DNA of 64,000 nt from NCBI RefSeq assembly GCF_019916025.1, contig NZ_CP079737.1, positions 3,240,779-3,304,778 on the forward strand. Direction: 5' to 3'. Shown here piece after piece: positions 1-7,865 of the stretch. Under the pieces are notes generated by a model, which worked only from the letters and a program-made list of their open reading frames with translations, made no database searches and had not been told where the DNA came from. The translations under genes were made by a program, and so were the position numbers. This stretch comes from Paraclostridium bifermentans (GTDB lineage Bacteria > Bacillota > Clostridia > Peptostreptococcales > Peptostreptococcaceae). How positions within the stretch are numbered: the first letter of the stretch is position 1; each line of letters begins with the position of its first letter.

Positions 1-795
1 GATTAAAGCTGTTTGATTTATATCACTTGGGTTTACACCTTTAAATTGATGAGCAACTGAAGATCCTAAATAAGTAAGTCCTCCGTATACTATAATTAAT
101 GCTACCCCTGCAACTAAACCAGCTCGTAAAGTTAATTTAATTTTGTCAGATTCCTCAGTATATCCTTTTTCAACAAGTGACATTATAACAACTGCTGATA
201 AAGCTATAGCTCCAAGTGGATCCATTGTTTGATATCCTTGCCCTATACCCTCTGCAAATATTGCATCTATAGTTGCTGGTTCATTTAAATTTCCAAGAGG
301 AGATACAATACCTACTATAATTAGAAATATTAAAGCTACTAATAATGCTGGTGTTAAGTACTGCCCTATTATATCTACAACTTTAGATGGTTTTATTGTA
401 AGTACCAGTGTTAATCCGAAAAATATTATAGAAAATAATATCGGACTAAAACCTCCAAAAATAGGTTGTATTCCCATTTCAAATGTTGTTGCTCCTGTTC
501 TAGGTATAGCTAAAAGTGGTCCTAAGCAAATCATAATTGCTGTTGCTAGTATTATGGATAATGTTTTCCCACTTCTTGATAAAACCCTACTTATGTCTCC
601 ATCACATTTAGCAGCTGCTAATATCGCTAATAAAGCTAATCCTACATCAGCGATAATAAATCCACTGAAACCTAACATCCAGTGCTCTCCAGATACAACT
701 CCTAAATATGGTGGAAATATTAAGTTTCCTGCCCCAAAGAACATGGCGAATAAGGCAAACCCTACAACTACAGTATCTACACTTTGTTTTTTCAT
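1..795 (-). CDS. brnQ: Branched-chain amino acid carrier BrnQ (N-terminal part)
   Basis: Sodium or proton coupled carrier for leucine, isoleucine and valine in the inner membrane (LIVCS family). The 265 visible codons begin with ATG at 795 behind a GGGGG ribosome binding site. The N-terminus reads FALFAMFFGAGNLIFPP, the family's hallmark first membrane segment, followed by further hydrophobic segments. The C-terminal third (family length about 430-450) lies beyond base 1, so the gene is partial because of the window edge and not visibly broken. It is expressed alone from the promoter at 848-877, beside a CodY-like box, which fits a BCAA transporter. Identification rests on the start motif and membrane pattern. 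Confidence 0.9.
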   Translation of the reverse strand, partial: MKKQSVDTVVVGFALFAMFFGAGNLIFPPYLGVVSGEHWMLGFSGFIIADVGLALLAILAAAKCDGDISRVLSRSGKTLSIILATAIMICLGPLLAIPRTGATTFEMGIQPIFGGFSPILFSIIFFGLTLVLTIKPSKVVDIIGQYLTPALLVALIFLIIVGIVSPLGNLNEPATIDAIFAEGIGQGYQTMDPLGAIALSAVVIMSLVEKGYTEESDKIKLTLRAGLVAGVALIIVYGGLTYLGSSVAHQFKGVNPSDINQTALI

Positions 796-847
796 AAAAA
801 CCCCCTGTATTAATTTTATAGGCTATATCTAATTATTAAATTACTTA

Positions 848-877
848 ATTATATGTTAAACTTACTAAATAAATCAA
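848..877 (-). promoter_or_regulatory. brnQ promoter
   Basis: On the minus strand TTGATT (872-877), an 18-base spacer and TATAAT (848-853), ending about 50 bases before the brnQ start. This is a near-consensus SigA promoter. The CodY-like box abuts its -35 element. Confidence 0.65.
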
Positions 878-891
878 CTATTCTGAAAAAT
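877..891. promoter_or_regulatory. Candidate CodY box upstream of brnQ
   Basis: The 15-mer ACTATTCTGAAAAAT matches the published CodY consensus AATTTTCWGAAAATT at 12 of 15 positions and overlaps the edge of the brnQ -35 element. CodY senses branched-chain amino acids and represses their transporters in Firmicutes, so position and target agree. Function is inferred. Confidence 0.5.
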
Positions 892-1058
892 TTAACATAA
901 TTTTAGCATTTTGTACCACTAAGTTAAATTTGTGTTAAATCGATTGACTGCTTGTTTATTTATATTTAACAATATCAAAAATAATATTCCTAATTTGTTA
1001 AATATAATAATATTTACAGATTTTGTGTTTAATGAAGTTTTTTTGTGTAGTATAATGT

Positions 1059-1109
1059 AAAGATAAAATACTCAGGTTATATAATCTATAACATGGGTAT
1101 TTTATCTTT
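1059..1109 (+). promoter_or_regulatory. Long leader hairpin before the MFS pump
   Basis: Arms 1059-1073 and 1095-1109 pair over 15 bases with one G-U wobble. After one mismatch an inner stem (1076-1081 with 1087-1092) continues around the loop TAATC. A short T-run follows. The -10 TATAAT at 1051-1056 places transcription start at about 1062, so nearly the whole hairpin would form the first 50 bases of the mRNA. It could be a transcription attenuator, a 5-prime stabilising stem or an operator. Confidence 0.6.
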
Positions 1110-1136
1110 TGTAACAATTGAGAAAGGAGTTTTTTT

Positions 1137-2564
1137 ATGAGCAAAAAAAAGCGGAATATAATTATAGCAATAATGGTTTCTATGTTTCTTGCTGCATTTG
1201 AAGGTACTGTTGTAACTACAGCTATGCCTACAATAGCAAAAAGTTTAAATGGATATAATCTTATGAGCTGGGTTTTTTCTTCATATCTTTTAACCTCAGC
1301 TGTCTCCACTCCTATCTATGGAAAAATGTCTGACCTTTATGGAAGAAAAAAAATGCTTTCTATTGGTATAGTAATTTTCTTAATAGGTAGTGCCTTATGT
1401 GGATTTTCCCAAAGTATGATTCAATTAATAGCATTTAGAGCAATACAAGGTATTGGTGCCGGTTCTATACTAACAGTAACATACACAATTGTTGGAGATG
1501 TATTTGATTTAGAAGAACGTTCTAAGGTTCAAGGATGCCTAAGCACAGTATGGGGTGTTTCTAGTCTACTTGGCCCATTTATAGGTGGATTTTTCATAGA
1601 TTACCTATCTTGGCATTGGATATTCTTTATTAATATACCTTTTGGTATTTTATCTATTTTCCTTCTTAATAAAAATTTCGAGGAAAAATTATCAAATAGT
1701 AATCCTAAAATTGATTATCTCGGATCAATATTTTTAACAATATCTATAGTTTCAATATTATTAGGTGTATTTACTACGTCTAGTTCAACAAAAATTATAT
1801 ATGCTATATTAACTATAGTTTCCCTTGTAATTTTCTACTTAATTGAAAAAAAATCAAAAGAACCTATTGTTCCTTTTGATATATTTTCAAAAGATACAAT
1901 TTTACTAAATTTAATAGGTTTCTTTGTAGCTGTTATACTTATGGTTATAGAGGTTTACATGCCGTTATACACTCAAAATGTTATGGGTTATAGCGCAAAA
2001 ACTTCTGGACTTTTAATGGCTCCAATGTCTATAACTTGGCTTTTAAGTTCTTTTATTTTAGTAAAGTTATTTAAGAAATTTGGTGAGAAAAAAGTTATCC
2101 TAGGGTCTATTTTAATCTTAGCAATAACATGTTATTTGCTTAGATTTACTACTCCAGATACAAATTTAATTTATCTAATTCTTATAATTTTCATCATGGG
2201 TGCAGGTTTTGGAGGTGTACTTAATACACTTATAATACTTATCCAAAATGCTGTTACTTATGAAAAAAGAGGAGCTGCAACATCAACAAATACATTAATT
2301 CGTACACTTGGTCAAACAATAGGAGTTAGTGTATTCGGAGGATTAATGAACTCAAGTATATCTTCTTACTTTAAAAATTCAGATATTTCAAATGTAACTG
2401 CAGATAATATATATTCTTCTGGAGCTAGCACTTATCAAATAATGGAAGCATTTTTTAATGGTGTCCATAATATATTCTATGCTTTAGTGTTTATAGCTTT
2501 GATTTGCTTTATTGCTGGAATATTTATAAGTAAAAAATCCATATTAGAAAAAGATGATAATTAA
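1137..2564 (+). CDS. MFS multidrug efflux pump, DHA2 (14-TM) type
   Basis: Proton-driven exporter of drugs or other hydrophobic compounds in the cytoplasmic membrane. At 475 aa with about 14 hydrophobic segments it fits the DHA2 subfamily. Visible signatures are an early FEGTVVTTAMPTI (residues 21-33), equivalent to the DHA2 LDxTIVNVALP motif, and MFS motif A, GKMSDLYGRKK (62-72). GPFIGGFF in TM5 corresponds to motif C. The start ATG sits 7 bases after AAAGGAG. It is monocistronic, with a leader hairpin upstream and a strong terminator at 2591. No regulator gene adjoins it, so control may lie in the leader. Substrate cannot be read from sequence. Confidence 0.88.
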   Translation: MSKKKRNIIIAIMVSMFLAAFEGTVVTTAMPTIAKSLNGYNLMSWVFSSYLLTSAVSTPIYGKMSDLYGRKKMLSIGIVIFLIGSALCGFSQSMIQLIAFRAIQGIGAGSILTVTYTIVGDVFDLEERSKVQGCLSTVWGVSSLLGPFIGGFFIDYLSWHWIFFINIPFGILSIFLLNKNFEEKLSNSNPKIDYLGSIFLTISIVSILLGVFTTSSSTKIIYAILTIVSLVIFYLIEKKSKEPIVPFDIFSKDTILLNLIGFFVAVILMVIEVYMPLYTQNVMGYSAKTSGLLMAPMSITWLLSSFILVKLFKKFGEKKVILGSILILAITCYLLRFTTPDTNLIYLILIIFIMGAGFGGVLNTLIILIQNAVTYEKRGAATSTNTLIRTLGQTIGVSVFGGLMNSSISSYFKNSDISNVTADNIYSSGASTYQIMEAFFNGVHNIFYALVFIALICFIAGIFISKKSILEKDDN

Positions 2565-2590
2565 ATGTAAAATTTTATAAAATATATACA

Positions 2591-2628
2591 AAAAAATCTG
2601 AAACTCTATATGGAGTTTCAGATTTTTT
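2591..2628. terminator. Bidirectional terminator, MFS pump / aldo-keto reductase
   Basis: A 16-bp perfect stem (2591-2606 with 2613-2628) with loop TATATG and A/T runs on both flanks, placed between convergent genes. Confidence 0.85.
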
Positions 2629-2646
2629 GTTACTCAAATTTATATG

Positions 2647-2660
2647 TTGTCCCGGGAAAT
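2647..2660. promoter_or_regulatory. Candidate Noc-binding site
   Basis: TTGTCCCGGGAAAT matches the B. subtilis Noc-binding consensus ATTTCCCGGGAAAT at 12 of 14 positions, in DNA where a CCCGGG core is otherwise very unusual. It lies between convergent genes, and a noc gene is present at 55847-56638. Binding is inferred only. Confidence 0.4.
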
Positions 2661-2678
2661 AATCTTATAAAAATATAA

Positions 2679-3509
2679 TTAATCATTATATGTAGTATTT
2701 ATAGGTGGTTTCGATACAGATATATCATATCCTTCATTCAGTAAATCAATTTTTCTCATATCTTCAGTAGAAATTTCAAAATCAAAAACTTCTATATTTT
2801 CTTTTATTCTATTTTCATTTGATGACTTTGGAATAGGTATAATGCCTTTTTGAATATGCCATCTCAATGCTATTTGTGCTATTGTTTTATTATATTTTTC
2901 TTCTAAGTTAATCATTAAATCATTCAAAAATATTCTTCCCCTGCTTATAGGACTCCATGCAATCACTTGAATATCATTTTCTTTACAATAGTTAATCATT
3001 TCATTTTTAACACTGAACGGATGAATCTCAACCTGATTTACCATTGGCATTATAGTTGCACTCTTTTTTAACTCTTCTAAGTGATTTATTTTAAAATTAC
3101 AAACTCCTATAGCTTTAACTTTTCCTATAGAATATAAATATTCAAAAGCTTTCCATGTTTCAGCATTTAATTTATTTGGCCAGTGTATTAGATATAAATC
3201 TATACAGTCTACATCTAAATTCTTCAATGACTTATTAAAAGCTTTAATAGTACTATCATATCCATGATCTTCATTCCAAAGTTTTGTTACTAAAAATATT
3301 TCTTCTCTATCTATTTTACTCTCTTTTATACCTTTACCTATGCCTTTTTCATTCCCATAAAATGAAGCTGTATCTATCATTCTATATCCTATTTCGAGAG
3401 CATTCTTTACTATTTCAGATGTATCTTCATCGTTACCTGACTTGTATGTTCCAAATCCTACAAGAGGTATCTTTACTCCATTACTTAGATTCGTAAATTG
3501 TTTATCCAT
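2679..3509 (-). CDS. Aldo/keto reductase
   Basis: NADPH-dependent reductase of carbonyl compounds in the cytoplasm, 276 aa, the usual length of the short bacterial prostaglandin-F-synthase-like AKR5 group. The catalytic tetrad is present: Asp46 and Tyr51 in DTASFYGNEKG, Lys76 in LVTKLW, His109 in LIHWP. The C-terminal NADPH-phosphate loop IPIPKSSNENRIKEN is also intact. A GGGAGG ribosome binding site precedes the ATG. It stands alone between terminators, so context says nothing about substrate. 2,5-diketo-D-gluconate reductase or methylglyoxal reductase would be a typical database name, but neither can be asserted. Confidence 0.92.
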   Translation of the reverse strand: MDKQFTNLSNGVKIPLVGFGTYKSGNDEDTSEIVKNALEIGYRMIDTASFYGNEKGIGKGIKESKIDREEIFLVTKLWNEDHGYDSTIKAFNKSLKNLDVDCIDLYLIHWPNKLNAETWKAFEYLYSIGKVKAIGVCNFKINHLEELKKSATIMPMVNQVEIHPFSVKNEMINYCKENDIQVIAWSPISRGRIFLNDLMINLEEKYNKTIAQIALRWHIQKGIIPIPKSSNENRIKENIEVFDFEISTEDMRKIDLLNEGYDISVSKPPINTTYND

Positions 3510-3598
3510 AAAATAATCCTCCCTTTTGTTATCTAAATCATTTTTTAATATTATATCACTATGTAAACTTACATAATATAAACTGATAAAATAAATGA

Positions 3599-3638
3599 AA
3601 AAGGAGGATATATGTTTTTAATAATACACCCTCCTTTT
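3599..3638 (-). terminator. Terminator of the bacteriohemerythrin gene
   Basis: AAAAGGAGG (3599-3607) pairs with CCTCCTTTT (3630-3638) across a 22-base loop, with a T-rich tail on the minus strand, just past the stop codon at 3641. Confidence 0.65.
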
Positions 3639-3640
3639 AA

Positions 3641-4048
3641 TTATTTAGAATTATTTCTTATATGTGCTGCAACCTTTACATCTTCTCTTTTTATATGACT
3701 AATTATCCAATTAGCAACCTTACTATTAATTTCACCTACTAAGACAATACTTGGCCCTTCTGCTAAGAGCTTTTTCTGTATATTATCAACAGTATCGATA
3801 AAATGTTGGTGATACTTTTTATGATTATTGTAATCAGGATAATTATATTTTTTTTGTAAAACTTCTTCATGCCCAAAATGCGTTCTAGTGTAAGAAGATA
3901 AAAATTTCACTGTCTTTTCTAATTCAGCTCTACCCTTACCTTTACTGCAAGCTTCTAATAAATCATTTATCGCTTTTATTAATTCTTTATGTTCTGTATC
4001 AATTTGTATATTACCAGTTAGTAAATCATCAGTCCATTTATATGCCAT
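3641..4048 (-). CDS. Bacteriohemerythrin
   Basis: Four-helix O2-binding protein with a di-iron centre, 135 aa, cytoplasmic. All seven iron ligands are visible: His20 (DTEHKEL), His57 and Glu61 (HFGHEE), His76 and His80 (NNHKKYH), His118 and Asp123 (HIKRED). The start was set at the ATG of MAYKW because the upstream in-frame ATG at 4063 lies across the AGGAG ribosome binding site itself. In anaerobes such proteins are thought to bind or deliver oxygen or help tolerate its exposure. It is a single-gene unit with its own terminator. Confidence 0.93.
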   Translation of the reverse strand: MAYKWTDDLLTGNIQIDTEHKELIKAINDLLEACSKGKGRAELEKTVKFLSSYTRTHFGHEEVLQKKYNYPDYNNHKKYHQHFIDTVDNIQKKLLAEGPSIVLVGEINSKVANWIISHIKREDVKVAAHIRNNSK

Positions 4049-4186
4049 TTTGTCTCCTCGCAATCCTTTGCTTATTTTGGTAATTTTTAGTAAATTATAC
4101 CATCTTTTGATTTCTAAATCTATTATCCTAATTAAAATTGCTATAGAAAATATCTATTTTAAATTTATATAAAATTAAATTTAGCA

Positions 4187-4232
4187 ATAACTAATAAAAA
4201 AGATCTCCTAGGAGATCTTTTTTATTAGTTAT
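4187..4232 (-). terminator. 46-base perfect palindromic terminator over the potD stop codon
   Basis: Bases 4187-4232 form a perfect palindrome centred in CCTAGG, with symmetric A and T runs on either side of AGATCTCC. It includes the potD stop codon (4225-4227). It should terminate transcripts from either side. Confidence 0.85.
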
Positions 4233-5280
4233 CTGATTTTATATTTACCCATGCATTATCATACATTTTCTTAACATCCATTGGGAAATCTTCATAGATT
4301 TCACATCTATCCATTATTTCTTTAGGCATATATGCATTAGGATTATTTTTCACATTGTCTGGTTGAGCTAATCTAGCTTCTTTATTTGGAGTAGTGTATC
4401 CAATTTCATCCGCTATTCTCAACGCACTTTCTTTATCACTAACAAAGTTTATAAATTTCTCTGCTCCTTCAACATTCTCAGCATTTTTAGGTATACATAA
4501 GCTATCTATCCAGAAATTTGCTCCTTCTTTAGGGACTACATAAACTAAATTAGGATTCTCATCTTGAAGATTTAACCCTTCTCCTGACCATATCATATTT
4601 ATATCAGACTCACCTGCTGGAATCATTGTAGTTCCATTGTCCACACCATATATAGGATTTACTGTTTCTCTTTGTTTTATCAATAATGCTTTAGCTTCTT
4701 CTATTTCTTTTGGATTTTTCGAGTTTAAAGAGTATCCAAGTTTCTTTAAAGCAGCTCCCATAGTATCTCTATAAGTATCAAACATAAATACTTTATCTTT
4801 ATATTTTTCATCCCATAAAATATCCCAGCTATCTACTTTTTCCTTAACTACATCTTTGTTATAAATAAGACCTACTGTTCCAAACATATAAGGTACTGAA
4901 TATTTATTTCCTGGATCTATTTGAAGATTTAAATAATCCTTATCCATTTGAGATATATTAGGTATATTTTCTTTATTTAATTCTTGTATAAGTCCTTTTT
5001 TAATCATCCTTGGCATTAAAGCATCAGATACTAAAATAACATCGTATTTAACTCCACCTTTGCTAATTTTTTGATACATTGTTTCCATATCATCAAATGT
5101 TTCAACATTGACCTTTATACCATATTTTTTCTCAAATTCTTTTAATGTTTCTTTGTCTATATTTTCTCCATAATTAAGAAAACTGATTTGTTGAGATGAA
5201 TCTTTACTACATCCAACAAAAAATGCTGCAATCAATAAAATACAAATTGATAAGCTTAATAATTTAAATATTTTTTTCAT
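4225..5280 (-). CDS. potD: Spermidine/putrescine-binding lipoprotein PotD
   Basis: Extracellular solute receptor for a polyamine ABC transporter, 351 aa. A signal peptide ends in the lipobox AAFFVGC with Cys24 as the lipid anchor. The mature part shows the PotD/PotF fold pattern: FLNYGENIDKETLKEFEKKYG at its start, then YSVPYMFGTVGLIYNKDVV and WDILWDEKYKDKVFMFD in the middle. A good ribosome binding site precedes the ATG. The ATPase and permease genes potABC, which normally adjoin it, are absent here, so this is an orphan receptor that must share a transporter encoded elsewhere. The ligand could be a related cation. Confidence 0.88.
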   Translation of the reverse strand: MKKIFKLLSLSICILLIAAFFVGCSKDSSQQISFLNYGENIDKETLKEFEKKYGIKVNVETFDDMETMYQKISKGGVKYDVILVSDALMPRMIKKGLIQELNKENIPNISQMDKDYLNLQIDPGNKYSVPYMFGTVGLIYNKDVVKEKVDSWDILWDEKYKDKVFMFDTYRDTMGAALKKLGYSLNSKNPKEIEEAKALLIKQRETVNPIYGVDNGTTMIPAGESDINMIWSGEGLNLQDENPNLVYVVPKEGANFWIDSLCIPKNAENVEGAEKFINFVSDKESALRIADEIGYTTPNKEARLAQPDNVKNNPNAYMPKEIMDRCEIYEDFPMDVKKMYDNAWVNIKSDN

Positions 5281-5556
5281 ACTTTAATCCTTTCCTTTAA
5301 TATAAGATTATTCTAATACCCCAAACTGTAAATAGTCAATCTTCTTTACTTTGTAGTTTTTAATTAAATAATATTCATATCAAATTTTAAATTCCATTTC
5401 ATGGATATTTATCATTGAAAATAATAAGCTTTTATATTATAATCTAAACTGTTTTGTTACCATAAGTCTAATAATGTTATTATCCTGTGAAATATGTTTT
5501 ATAGGGGAAATTATTTAATTTTTAGGTCGAAAATAAATTTTATAAGGAGGAGTACA

Positions 5557-6231
5557 ATGGAAAAAAATAATGAAACTGTATTTTGTTCTAAATGTGGACA
5601 TAAAAATTCACCATCGGACAAGTTTTGTTCGAACTGTGGAAATAGCTTAAAATCTATTGAAGATTCAATAAAAGATGCTACCACAAATATTAAAGATACT
5701 ATTACTAACAATGAAACTTATAAAAAGTTCACTGATATAAGTGGGGATGGTGCTTTAAAGGCAGATTGGGAAAATGATGATATGATAAATTTCATTCAAA
5801 AAAACACTGAGTATTACATACCCAAATTTAAAGAAATGCAAGAATTAGAAAAAAGTACATCTTGGAACTGGGCATCATTCTTTTTAACATCAAATTGGCT
5901 ATTCTATAGAAAAATGTATGGATATGGAGTGGGGCTAATAATAGCTAATATAATATTCGCTTGTATACCATTCTTAGGCTGGATTTTAAATATAGGAACA
6001 TATATTGTATGTGGCTTATATGGGAATAGCTTATATTTAAAACATGTCCAAAAACAATTAAGTTCTGTTGATGGTCTTAAAGAAGATATAAAACATAGAG
6101 TACTATTATCTAAAGGTGGTACTAACTTAGTATTACCAATTGTCTTAACATTCTTAGTACCTATATTAATATTTATACTAGCATTTTTTGGATTAACATT
6201 ATCTATAATGTCTAGTCCATATTATTATTAG
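5557..6231 (+). CDS. Zinc-ribbon DUF2628 membrane protein
   Basis: 224 aa. The N-terminal zinc ribbon has Cys10, Cys13, Cys24 and Cys27 (CSKCG and CSNCG). After a polar linker comes WNWASFFLTSNWLFYRKMYG, typical of DUF2628, then three or so hydrophobic segments. The start was placed at 5557 because AAGGAGGAG sits 7 bases before it; the longer frame from 5494 has no such site. The family is common in Firmicutes and its function is unknown. Topology suggests a membrane protein with a cytoplasmic zinc ribbon. It is monocistronic. Confidence 0.8.
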   Translation: MEKNNETVFCSKCGHKNSPSDKFCSNCGNSLKSIEDSIKDATTNIKDTITNNETYKKFTDISGDGALKADWENDDMINFIQKNTEYYIPKFKEMQELEKSTSWNWASFFLTSNWLFYRKMYGYGVGLIIANIIFACIPFLGWILNIGTYIVCGLYGNSLYLKHVQKQLSSVDGLKEDIKHRVLLSKGGTNLVLPIVLTFLVPILIFILAFFGLTLSIMSSPYYY

Positions 6232-6237
6232 TTAATT

Positions 6238-6277
6238 AAAAGGGTTATGCTATAAGTTTTTATAACATAACCCTTTT
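6238..6277 (+). terminator. Terminator after the zinc-ribbon gene
   Basis: AAAAGGGTTATG (6238-6249) pairs with CATAACCCTTTT (6266-6277), followed by a T-run. The A-run on the left could also end the leftward broken gene at 6282. Confidence 0.85.
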
Positions 6278-6281
6278 TAAT

Positions 6282-6463
6282 CTATTTATATTCTTTTATT
6301 ATCTGTTTAATATTTTTCTTACATCTAATTCCGCAACATATCCCTGTACCTGCTGTAGTATTTTGTTTAATTTCTTTTAATTTTACAGATCCTTTTTTAA
6401 CTTCACTAATTATTTCTTCTTTGCTTATACCTTTACATAAACATACTAAACTATTATTTCCAT
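6282..6463 (-). pseudogene. BFD-like [2Fe-2S] protein, frameshifted at its start
   Basis: The minus strand encodes a bacterioferritin-associated-ferredoxin-like domain: VCLCKGISKEEI, then TAGTGICCGIRCKK, giving the C-x-C and C-C-x3-C cluster ligands. The reading frame has no start codon: its upstream stop is only three codons before the first domain residue. An ATG at 6461-6463 with AGGAG seven bases upstream is in another frame and ends after five codons. One extra A in the run after ATGG would join the two and give a 60-aa protein. So this is either a one-base deletion in a homopolymer or a sequencing error. It could be a redox or iron-sulfur accessory protein. Confidence 0.7.
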
Positions 6464-6487
6464 CTAATAACTCCTATTCAATATATA

Positions 6488-7849
6488 CTAAATTACTTCT
6501 TTTAATTCGTAACTATTATTCTCCTTAGGCATAACCTTAAATAGTAAAATAGATGAGAATGTTAGCATAATCATATCAGTTATAGGTTGAGCATAAATAA
6601 ATCCTGAAAAACCAAACACTTTGTTTAATATAATTAAAAGAGGCATATATAGTAATCCTTGTCTTGATATAGATAATATAAATGCTACAACAACTTTACC
6701 CATAGATTGAGCTGAAGTTGTAGATATCATCTGACCTCCTACAAAAGGAAGGGATATAATTAGAGCTCTAAGTATTATAGTTCCTTTGTTTATAACCTCA
6801 GGTTCACTTGTAAATAATCCTATTAAAGAATTAGCAAATACCCCAAATATTAAAGCTAAGCTTAATCCTATTATAGAAGTTATTATTATACCTTTTTTAA
6901 TAATTTCTTTAACTCTAGTAATATTATTGCATCCATAGTTATACCCAACTAGCGGTTGGCATCCAGCAGAGAATCCCATAAATACAAATGTTCCTATAGT
7001 CATTATCTTCATAGCAACTCCCATACCTGCAACAGTTAATGTTCCATAACCTACCGCTATATTATTTACAATAACAGTTGCTACACCCATTAACATTTGA
7101 TTTAGAGATGCAGGAACTCCTATTGTAAATATTTCTTTGAATATATTTTTATCGTATTTAAATTTCTTTAAATTTATTTTTAAAGTAGTTTTTCCTTTTA
7201 AAAATGCATACGTAAAGTAAAGTAAAGTTGATGTTTGACCTATTATAGTTGCTATTGCAGCTCCAGTTATCTCCATCTTAAGTCCAAATATAAAAACTGG
7301 ATCTAAAACTATATTTACAACAGTTCCTAATGTAAGGCCTATTACAGATTGCATTATATTTCCTTCTGATCTTAAAAGCTGACCTAATGCATAACTACAC
7401 ATAACAGGTATTGCTCCAATAAACATTATAACTATATACTTATAAGTATAATTAAAAGTAGCATCATTTGCGCCTAACCCCTTCGCAATATTAGGAGACA
7501 TAAATATACCCGCTATCATAACGATTATACTCATAATAACCAAAATACCTGTTGCTATCGATATTGTCTTATTAGCTTCTTCGTAATCCTTATTTCCTAA
7601 GCATCTTGATATATATGAAGATGATCCTGATCCTACTATTCCTGCAATAGCCATAAGCATCATAAATACAGGAAGTGATATATTTGCTGCTGCTAATTGA
7701 TTTGCATCATTTAACATCCCTATAAAGTAAGTATCAACTAAATTATATAAAACTTGAATCATCATCCCCATAACCATAGGTATTGATAATTTTAGTATAG
7801 CTTTTGGAACTTTTTCATCTCTTAAAAGTCTAATTTTTTTATCTTCCAT
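6488..7849 (-). CDS. MATE family efflux pump
   Basis: Sodium or proton driven multidrug exporter of the cytoplasmic membrane, 453 aa with twelve hydrophobic segments in two homologous halves. The N-terminus (KAILKLSIPMVMGMMIQVLYNLVDTYFIG, seen as IPMVMGMMIQVLYNLVDT) and the half-2 equivalent around GVPASLNQMLMG are typical of the MepA/NorM group. GCQPLVGYNYG marks the conserved loop in half 2. It lies 16 bases after a MarR gene and shares its promoter at 8354-8381, so the pair should respond to the same inducer. Substrates are unknown; MepA-like pumps export cationic dyes and biocides. Confidence 0.9.
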   Translation of the reverse strand: MEDKKIRLLRDEKVPKAILKLSIPMVMGMMIQVLYNLVDTYFIGMLNDANQLAAANISLPVFMMLMAIAGIVGSGSSSYISRCLGNKDYEEANKTISIATGILVIMSIIVMIAGIFMSPNIAKGLGANDATFNYTYKYIVIMFIGAIPVMCSYALGQLLRSEGNIMQSVIGLTLGTVVNIVLDPVFIFGLKMEITGAAIATIIGQTSTLLYFTYAFLKGKTTLKINLKKFKYDKNIFKEIFTIGVPASLNQMLMGVATVIVNNIAVGYGTLTVAGMGVAMKIMTIGTFVFMGFSAGCQPLVGYNYGCNNITRVKEIIKKGIIITSIIGLSLALIFGVFANSLIGLFTSEPEVINKGTIILRALIISLPFVGGQMISTTSAQSMGKVVVAFILSISRQGLLYMPLLIILNKVFGFSGFIYAQPITDMIMLTFSSILLFKVMPKENNSYELKEVI

Positions 7850-7865
7850 TTTGTCCTCCTATTTG

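Larger units (their letters stand above)
796..1136. other. Divergent intergenic region brnQ / MFS pump
   Basis: 341 bases without a gene. It holds the leftward brnQ promoter with its CodY-like box, and the rightward -10 element TATAAT at 1051-1056 of the drug pump followed at once by a long hairpin. I could not find a good -35 for the rightward promoter. I see nothing else except AT-rich sequence at 892-1040. Confidence 0.7.

Noticed and set aside
554..832. 92-codon plus-strand frame inside brnQ
   Set aside because: It is the complementary shadow of the brnQ N-terminus, whose protein motif is clear on the minus strand.
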